DNA of 64,000 bases from Oceanospirillales bacterium. Its GTDB lineage: Bacteria > Pseudomonadota > Gammaproteobacteria > Xanthomonadales > SZUA-36. Positions 57,157 to 64,000 of the stretch are shown here, one piece after another. The position numbers and the translations under genes are program-made. Location: positions 1 through 64,000 of the forward strand of contig QIKV01000124.1 of NCBI GenBank assembly GCA_003233115.1, in the 5' to 3' direction. The notes below the pieces were generated by a model that had not been told where the DNA came from, searched no databases, and worked only from the letters and a program-made list of their open reading frames with translations. The stretch's first letter is position 1; every line of letters begins with the position of its first letter.

Positions 57157-59721
57157 ATGCCTGAGCTCGCCAGAGAAGTCCTGCAGGTCAACCTGGAAGA
57201 CGAGATGCGCCAGTCCTATATGGACTATGCGATGAGCGTCATCGTAGGCCGGGCATTGCCGGATGTGCGGGACGGCCTGAAACCCGTGCACCGGCGCGTA
57301 CTGTACGCCATGAGCGTGTTAGGTAACGACTGGAATAAAGCCTATAAAAAGTCTGCCCGTGTAGTAGGTGATGTGATTGGTAAATATCATCCGCACGGTG
57401 ATTCCGCTGTCTACGACACCATCGTGCGCATGGCTCAGCCATTTGCGATGCGCTATATGTTGGTGGACGGGCAGGGTAACTTTGGCTCGGTCGATGGTGA
57501 TGCGGCGGCAGCCATGCGTTACACCGAGGTCCGCATGTCGAGGCTGGCGCATGAACTGCTGGCTGACCTGGATAAGGAAACCGTAGAGTTCGGGCCGAAC
57601 TATGACGAGTCTGAGCACGAACCATTGGTTTTGCCTACGCGTGTGCCAGGATTGTTGATCAATGGGTCAGCCGGTATCGCAGTGGGTATGGCCACCAATA
57701 TCCCGCCACACAACCTGATTGAGGTGATCAATGCGACCATTGCACTGATTGAAAATCCGGCGTTGGACATCGACGGCATCATGGAGCATCTGCCAGGCCC
57801 GGATTTCCCCACGGCCGGCATGATTAACGGTGCGCAGGGTATTTACGATGCTTATCATACTGGCCGTGGCCGCATTTACATGCGGGCAAAATCCCACGTG
57901 GAAACCAATGAGCGCAATGGCAAAGATTCGCTGATTGTTACTGAATTACCCTACCAGGTGAACAAGGCCCGCCTGCTGGAAAAGATAGCTGAACTGGTTA
58001 AGGGTAAAAAGATTGACGGCATTACTGAATTGCGCGATGAGTCCGATAAGGACGGCATGCGTGTTGTCATCGAGTTGCGTCGCGGTGAGGTGCCCGAGGT
58101 TATCCTGAATAATCTCTATAAACAGACCGTGATGCAGAACGTGTTCGGTATCAACATGGTTGCGCTGGTCAATGGCCAGCCACGGGTTCTGAATCTGAAG
58201 GAAATCCTGCAGGCTTTTATTGGCCATCGCCGGGAGGTTGTTACCCGGCGTACGCTTTTTGATTTGCGCAAGGCGCGCAACCGCGCCCACGTGCTGGAAG
58301 GCCTGACCGTTGCGTTAGCGAACCTTGATGAATTGATCAATCTGGTAAAGAGTTCACCGTCACCGGCAGAGGCCAGGGAGCGCCTGTTGGCCAGGCGCTG
58401 GAATCCGGGCCTGGTAGGCGCCATGCTGGGGCAGGGCGGCGCCGAGACTTCACGGCCTGAGAACCTCGATTTGAAATTTGGTCTACAGGATGACGGCTAC
58501 CGGCTGTCGCCGGTCCAGGCCCAGGAAATCCTCAATATGCGCTTGCACAGGCTGACGGGTCTGGAGCAGGAGAAATTAACCAAAGAGTATGAGGAAATCC
58601 TCGCAGGAGTCAGGGCTTTGCTGGAAATTCTTTCTGACCCGACCCGCCTGATGATGGTTATTCGGGAAGAACTCGAAGATGTGCGGGAACAGTATGGCGA
58701 TGAGCGGCGCACCGTCATACTCGAGAAGAAGCTCGATCTGAGCCTCGAAGACCTGATCACCGAGGAAGACGTGGTGGTTACCATATCCCATGCCGGGTAT
58801 GCCAAGTCTCAAACGCTGGATCGCTACCAGGCTCAGCGCCGTGGCGGTAAAGGTAAATCTGCGACCAAGGTCAAAGAAGAGGATTTTATCGACGAAATTT
58901 TTGTGGCCAATACGCACGATACACTCTTATGTTTTACCTCGCGTGGCAAAATTTACTGGCTCAAAGTTTACCAATTACCGCAAGCCAGCCACATGAGTCG
59001 CGGCAAGCCGATAGTCAACCTGTTGCCGCTGGAGAAAGACGAACGGGTCAACGCGGTTTTGCCGGTACGGGAGTACTCACAAGACAAGTTTGTGTTTTTT
59101 GCAACCCGTAAGGGTATCGTCAAAAAAACCCCGTTGCCGGCTTATGGAAATCAGCGCGTTAATGGTATCTGGGCAATTAACCTGGATGACGATGACGAGC
59201 TGGTCAACGTCGAAATTACCGCAGGTAGCAGCGAAGTGATGCTGTTCGCCGACTCCGGCAAATGTATTCGCTTCGCAGAAAGCAATGTCACTTCAGTCGG
59301 GCGCACCGCGCGGGGGGTTATCGGCATTCGCCTCAAACAGGGTCAGCGTGTGGTTTCTATGCTGGTGCTTGGAGAGGGCGATATCCTGACGGTGACCGAA
59401 CGTGGCTTTGGCAAGCGCTCACATCCCGATGAACATTCCTGTCAGGGCCGGGGTGGCCAGGGCGTTATCGGTATTCAGACATCGGCACGCAATGGCGCAC
59501 TCATCGCGGCACTGCAGGTGACTGACGAGGATGACATCATGTTGATTTCTGATGGTGGTACGCTGGTCAGGACCCACGCAGATGAAATTTCAACCCTGGG
59601 CCGCAATACCCAGGGCGTGACACTGATCCGCCTGCGGGATGACGAAAACCTGGTCGGCCTGGCACGGATTCAGTCCGAGGACGAAGAAGAAGAAGAGCAG
59701 GAAGGCCCCGAAGAACTGTAG
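57157..59721 (+). CDS. gyrA: DNA gyrase subunit A
   Basis: [60 protein letters not shown]; GyrA box QRRGGKGK; acidic tail. Confidence 0.99.
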   Translation: MPELAREVLQVNLEDEMRQSYMDYAMSVIVGRALPDVRDGLKPVHRRVLYAMSVLGNDWNKAYKKSARVVGDVIGKYHPHGDSAVYDTIVRMAQPFAMRYMLVDGQGNFGSVDGDAAAAMRYTEVRMSRLAHELLADLDKETVEFGPNYDESEHEPLVLPTRVPGLLINGSAGIAVGMATNIPPHNLIEVINATIALIENPALDIDGIMEHLPGPDFPTAGMINGAQGIYDAYHTGRGRIYMRAKSHVETNERNGKDSLIVTELPYQVNKARLLEKIAELVKGKKIDGITELRDESDKDGMRVVIELRRGEVPEVILNNLYKQTVMQNVFGINMVALVNGQPRVLNLKEILQAFIGHRREVVTRRTLFDLRKARNRAHVLEGLTVALANLDELINLVKSSPSPAEARERLLARRWNPGLVGAMLGQGGAETSRPENLDLKFGLQDDGYRLSPVQAQEILNMRLHRLTGLEQEKLTKEYEEILAGVRALLEILSDPTRLMMVIREELEDVREQYGDERRTVILEKKLDLSLEDLITEEDVVVTISHAGYAKSQTLDRYQAQRRGGKGKSATKVKEEDFIDEIFVANTHDTLLCFTSRGKIYWLKVYQLPQASHMSRGKPIVNLLPLEKDERVNAVLPVREYSQDKFVFFATRKGIVKKTPLPAYGNQRVNGIWAINLDDDDELVNVEITAGSSEVMLFADSGKCIRFAESNVTSVGRTARGVIGIRLKQGQRVVSMLVLGEGDILTVTERGFGKRSHPDEHSCQGRGGQGVIGIQTSARNGALIAALQVTDEDDIMLISDGGTLVRTHADEISTLGRNTQGVTLIRLRDDENLVGLARIQSEDEEEEEQEGPEEL

Positions 59722-60068
59722 GAAGAACCAGGCGGGGCCGGGAACCGGTATCGTTGTTCGAGCAATGGTGCGCCAACATCCCGGTTGGTGGCGGTCGCAC
59801 ACCGGCGCTACCCGTATCCCGCTGGACGCAAATCCAGAGATTTCCTTATCCTCCATCATTTTCAGGAACTTTGAACAGGTGCGCATGGTCAATTCCTTCG
59901 GTAACTGTCAGGTAGTGAAAAAAGATTGACGGGAAGTTGATCTAACGCAAGAAAGCACGATTAAAACTGTGACAGAATCCCGCCATATTCCACAGCGATT
60001 CATTCTATAGGGTCGCTTTTTAATATTGGGCTTTACGATTTATACAGAAAACCGGAGAACCTGTATCC

Positions 60069-62051
60069 ATGATTCCTGAACTTGGCCATTTTGCCCTGAT
60101 TTTGGCATTAGTCATTGTATTGATGCAGGCAGCGTTGCCGCTGGCGGGTGCTGCCAGAAACAATGTCCAGTGGATGCAACTGGCCCGGCCGCTGGCCTAT
60201 GCCCAATCCCTTTTTCTGCTGCTGGCCCTGGCCAGCCTGACCTGGTCCTTTGTTGTTTCTGACTTTTCGGTCAGGTATGTGGCGATGAATTCAAATTTGG
60301 CGTTGCCGATTGCCTACCGGATATCAGCGGTTTGGGGTGGGCATGAAGGGTCTCTGCTTTTTTGGGCGTTTGTCATGGGACTGTGGTCAACAGCGGTGGC
60401 GTTGTTCAGCCGCAAGCTCCCACTCGATACCGTTGCCCGCGTGCTCGGGATCATGGGGATTATCAGTATCGGATTCCTGCTTTTCATGCTGATGACATCG
60501 AATCCTTTTGCAAGACTGATTCCAGCGGCTATGGATGGGCGCGATCTGAACCCCTTGCTGCAAGACCCTGGCCTTGCACTTCATCCGCCCTTTTTATATA
60601 TGGGTTATGTGGGCTTTTCCGTCGCTTTCAGTTTTGCCGCCGCCGCATTGCTGAGTGGTCGCCTGGACGCAGCCTGGGCGCGCTGGTCCCGGCCCTGGAC
60701 GACGGTGGCCTGGGCATTCCTGACGTTGGGTAATGCCTTGGGAAGCTGGTGGGCTTATTACGAACTTGGCTGGGGCGGATGGTGGTTCTGGGATCCGGTT
60801 GAAAACTCCTCGTTCATGCCCTGGCTGGTGGGCACGGCGCTGATACACTCTTTGGCCGTTACTGAAAAACGTGGAACCTTCAAGACCTGGACCGTGCTGC
60901 TGGCCTTGCTGACGTTCTCGCTCAGCTTGCTGGGGACCTTTCTGGTTCGTTCCGGTGTACTTACTTCCGTTCACGCTTTTACCACTGACCCGGCCCGCGG
61001 TATGTTTGTGCTGGCCTTCCTCGGCGTTGTTATTGGTGGTTCACTGGCACTGTATGCCTGGCGCGGACCGCAAATACGCAGTACAGGGAAATTCCATGTT
61101 TTTTCCCGCGAGTCCTTCCTGCTCGTCAACAACGTTTTACTGGTGGTTGCGGCCGGCGCAGTATTGATTGGCACCCTGTATCCATTGATCATTGATGCAT
61201 TGGGCCTGGGAAAAATCTCGGTAGGCCCACCCTATTTTAACCGCGTATTCATTCCCATCATGATTCCTGTGCTCTTCCTGATGGGAATAGGCCCTATGAT
61301 GCGCTGGAAGAAAGACGACCCTGTTGCACTGGCACGGCATCTGCGCCTGGTATTTCTATCCAGTCTTGTCATTGCGGCACTTTTCGTATTTTTTGTTACC
61401 AGTGAACTTTCCCCTGGTGTATTTCTCAGTGTTGCGGTATCAATCTGGATTATAGGGGGTGCGTTGCTTACCTTCTGGAGGCGGGTCAAACTGAAAGATG
61501 ATCTGGTTACCGGGTTCAGAAAAATACCCCTGTCTTTCTATGGCATGACGCTCGCACATATCGGAATTGCCGTGCTGGTCATTGGCATCACCTTCGTTTC
61601 GACCAACAGCATTGAAAAAGTTGTCCGCATGGACCTGGGCCAAAGCCTGGATATCGGTGAGTATACGTTCAAATTTGAAGGTATCAAGGACGTAACGGGG
61701 GTAAATTATCAGGCCAGCGAAGGTACCATAACCGTGACCCGCGCAGGTCAAGCAGTTACCACGTTGAGACCTCAAAAGCGCTATTACCCGAGACAGCAGA
61801 AACCCATGACTGAGGCCGCAATTGAAGCAGGTTTTTCGCGTGATTTGTATGTTGCCCTGGGCGATCAATTGGATTCCGGTGCCTGGAGCGTCCGCATCCA
61901 GTACAAGCCCTATCTGAGATGGATATGGGTGGGTGCGCTATTCATGGCTCTGGGAGGATTCCTGGCCGTCGGTGACAGGCGCTACCGGCGTATTACCAGG
62001 AAACAGGAAGAACTGGACGGAATGATTAACGTAGCACCGAGCTTCTCATGA
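60069..62051 (+). CDS. ccmF: Cytochrome c biogenesis heme lyase CcmF
   Basis: WGGHEGSLLFWAFVMG; WWAYYELGWGGWWFWDPVENSSFMPWL; VLTSVHAFTTDPARGMF. Confidence 0.97.
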   Translation: MIPELGHFALILALVIVLMQAALPLAGAARNNVQWMQLARPLAYAQSLFLLLALASLTWSFVVSDFSVRYVAMNSNLALPIAYRISAVWGGHEGSLLFWAFVMGLWSTAVALFSRKLPLDTVARVLGIMGIISIGFLLFMLMTSNPFARLIPAAMDGRDLNPLLQDPGLALHPPFLYMGYVGFSVAFSFAAAALLSGRLDAAWARWSRPWTTVAWAFLTLGNALGSWWAYYELGWGGWWFWDPVENSSFMPWLVGTALIHSLAVTEKRGTFKTWTVLLALLTFSLSLLGTFLVRSGVLTSVHAFTTDPARGMFVLAFLGVVIGGSLALYAWRGPQIRSTGKFHVFSRESFLLVNNVLLVVAAGAVLIGTLYPLIIDALGLGKISVGPPYFNRVFIPIMIPVLFLMGIGPMMRWKKDDPVALARHLRLVFLSSLVIAALFVFFVTSELSPGVFLSVAVSIWIIGGALLTFWRRVKLKDDLVTGFRKIPLSFYGMTLAHIGIAVLVIGITFVSTNSIEKVVRMDLGQSLDIGEYTFKFEGIKDVTGVNYQASEGTITVTRAGQAVTTLRPQKRYYPRQQKPMTEAAIEAGFSRDLYVALGDQLDSGAWSVRIQYKPYLRWIWVGALFMALGGFLAVGDRRYRRITRKQEELDGMINVAPSFS

Positions 62052-62533
62052 TTAACGCTGGCATCAAATTGCTGTTGGTCCTGGTGGCGATCACATTGAG
62101 CCAGGGCCTGTTGGCCGGAGAAATCCTGTCCGCGCCGCCGGACCCCATCGTATTCGCGGATACCGCTCAGGAAGCGCGTTATGAAAATTTGATCAAGCAA
62201 TTTCGCTGCCTGGTATGCCAGAACCAGACGATTGCTGATTCCAATGCCGAGTTGGCACAGGACCTGCGCATTGAAATTTCCGGCATGATTAAGGACGGCA
62301 AGACTGACCAGCAGGTCATCGACTTTCTGGTAGCCCGTTATGGTGAATTTATACTCTACCTTCCGCGCCTTAATACGACCACCTTCCTGCTTTGGTTCCT
62401 GCCCGGCATTCTTCTGATACTGGGCCTGTTGATTGTTTTGGGGGTTATTAAAAGAAGAAGTAACCAAAAGCAGGAACTTGCGCTGGATAAAAATGCCGAA
62501 AAGCGGCTCAACAAACTACTTGGAACAGATTGA
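62048..62533 (+). CDS. ccmH: Cytochrome c-type biogenesis protein CcmH
   Basis: FRCLVCQNQTIADSNAELAQDLR. Confidence 0.96.
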   Translation: MINAGIKLLLVLVAITLSQGLLAGEILSAPPDPIVFADTAQEARYENLIKQFRCLVCQNQTIADSNAELAQDLRIEISGMIKDGKTDQQVIDFLVARYGEFILYLPRLNTTTFLLWFLPGILLILGLLIVLGVIKRRSNQKQELALDKNAEKRLNKLLGTD

Positions 62534-62550
62534 CAGGATACCTGACCCGT

Positions 62551-63465
62551 ATGATTTTTTGGCTCATTGTTACCGTTTTTATTATTATTGCCCTGTTGGT
62601 AGTACTGAAGCCCTATTGGCGCAAAACTGCTAAACCTTCACCGGATAATAGCGATCTTAACGTCCGTCTTTACAAGCTCCGCCTGGCGGAACTTGAAGCT
62701 GACCTTAACAACGAAGCACTGGATGAAGAGCAGTACAACCAGGCAGTATCCGAGCTGAAACTGCAACTCCTGAGCGATGTCCCTGCAGAACCAGAGAGCA
62801 GGAAAAATGCACCCCGGCGGTCAAAGCAGACGGTTATTGCCATGGTGCTTTTAGTGCCGGCGGTATCGATTGGCCTGTATGCCCTGCTCGGCAATATGGA
62901 TATTGCTACCGGTAAGGTCGATATAACTGCCAGGCCAGGGGAACAGGAAATTCAAAATATCATATCGTCATTTGCCGAAAAGCTGGAGTCCCAGCCTGAC
63001 GATGTGAATGGCTGGGTGCTACTGGGCCGTTCATATGTCGTCATCGATCAGATTGACAATGCAATTTCTGCTTATGGAAGAGCCTATGCACTGGCGCCGA
63101 AGAATATCGACGTGCTCACCGGTCTTGCCGAAGCACTGGCTCTCGCAAATAACAATCAAATCCAGGGCCGATCTATGGAATTGCTGCAAGAGGCACTCGA
63201 AATCGATCAGAGTAATCCCCGCGTGCTGTGGCTGGCCGGCTATGCCCAGGCACAGCTTGGCAATAATAAGCAAGCAGTCAAGTATTGGAAAACGCTCCTT
63301 TCACTCTTGCCTCCGGATGATAAGGAGGTACAGATGATACGTCAGTTTATAACCCAGATCGGCGGACAAATAGACGATGTGGAGGAATCCCCCGTGGCAG
63401 AGGGCACGCAAGACAGTATCAACCCCGGCGTGCAGGGGTCGGGCGACAGCGACGGAATCAGATAG
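62551..63465 (+). CDS. ccmI: Cytochrome c biogenesis TPR protein CcmI
   Basis: LRLAELEADLNNEALDEEQYNQAVSELKLQLL; TPR WVLLGRSYVVIDQIDNAISAYGRAYALAP. Confidence 0.92.
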   Translation: MIFWLIVTVFIIIALLVVLKPYWRKTAKPSPDNSDLNVRLYKLRLAELEADLNNEALDEEQYNQAVSELKLQLLSDVPAEPESRKNAPRRSKQTVIAMVLLVPAVSIGLYALLGNMDIATGKVDITARPGEQEIQNIISSFAEKLESQPDDVNGWVLLGRSYVVIDQIDNAISAYGRAYALAPKNIDVLTGLAEALALANNNQIQGRSMELLQEALEIDQSNPRVLWLAGYAQAQLGNNKQAVKYWKTLLSLLPPDDKEVQMIRQFITQIGGQIDDVEESPVAEGTQDSINPGVQGSGDSDGIR

Positions 63466-63627
63466 GGCTTTACAGCCAATGAGCGCATGCCCGTTTAATC
63501 CGGTAATGCCGACGGCGCTGATCAGGGTTACCAGCGTCAGCCCACACGATGCTGTGCGGAGCTGGATTTTCTGCCGCCAACCGAACCCAGTAACAAACAT
63601 ACTCTATTGACAAGCAGGTATTGAACG

Positions 63628-64000
63628 ATGACGCAGCAGATCGCCACCAAAGCCGGTAATAAGGGCTCCATAGGAGCTTACTTGCCTTTATTGATATTCG
63701 TGACAATCGGCATCTTTCTGGGCGTTGGATTGTTCCTGAATCCGCACCTGATCCCGTCACCGCTTATCGGCAGACCCGTTCCTGAGTTCAACCTGCCACC
63801 CGTCAAAGGCCGCGAACTGGGGCTTTCAAGTGCCGATTTCAAAACCGGTGAAGTATCAATACTTAATGTCTTTGCCTCCTGGTGTACTGCCTGTCTTGAA
63901 GAGCACCCCTTCATGATGAGTCTTTCCGAGTCAGGCCTGGTGCAGTTTTATGGACTTAATTACAAGGACAGTCCGGATGCCGCGTCCGAGTGGCTGGACA
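63628..64000 (+). CDS. DsbE/CcmG family thiol:disulfide oxidoreductase, 3' truncated
   Basis: MTQQIATKAGNKGSIGAYLPLLIFVTIGIFLGVGLFLNP; PLIGRPVPEFNLP; NVFASWCTACLEEHPFM. Confidence 0.93.
   Translation, partial: MTQQIATKAGNKGSIGAYLPLLIFVTIGIFLGVGLFLNPHLIPSPLIGRPVPEFNLPPVKGRELGLSSADFKTGEVSILNVFASWCTACLEEHPFMMSLSESGLVQFYGLNYKDSPDAASEWLD

Noticed and set aside
57370-57460. Quinolone-resistance mutation in GyrA
   Set aside because: QRDR reads [22 protein letters not shown] with Ser and Asp at the usual positions, i.e. wild-type.
63466-63627. tRNA or small gene in the ccmI-ccmG gap
   Set aside because: No cloverleaf seen by eye and no convincing SD-led ORF; left as intergenic.

Overview
The window reads as a contiguous gammaproteobacterial-type chromosome segment. 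That placement is an inference from family content (icd, gyrA, ccmFHI, lpxH, msrPQ, yajQ, ybbA/tesA). It is densely coding and mostly housekeeping. I saw no rRNA, tRNA, CRISPR array, prophage or intact IS transposase. The accessory parts I can support are: (1) a surface-decoration island at about 5-10 kb (bactofilin, degenerate methyltransferase-like protein, two sulfotransferases, a CDP-glycerol-type transferase, a beta-propeller-like protein); (2) a signalling locus at 24.5-29.2 kb with a GAF/SpoIIE phosphatase, RsbW-type kinase, STAS protein, ECF sigma factor, membrane anti-sigma-like protein and a PrsW-family intramembrane protease, which is the best candidate for an under-described system here; (3) a copper island at 36.5-40.2 kb; (4) a family of TA-flanked, transposase-less palindromic elements: a 56-bp perfect palindrome at 17446-17501, a 255-bp MITE-like element at 32540-32794, and possible relics at 4211 and 51735; (5) a dispersed REP-like family with a GCAGGAGGG/CCCTCCTGC core; (6) small-ORF candidates at 47778-47885 and 21234-21488. 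All functional calls come from reading motifs in the translations; no database search was run.
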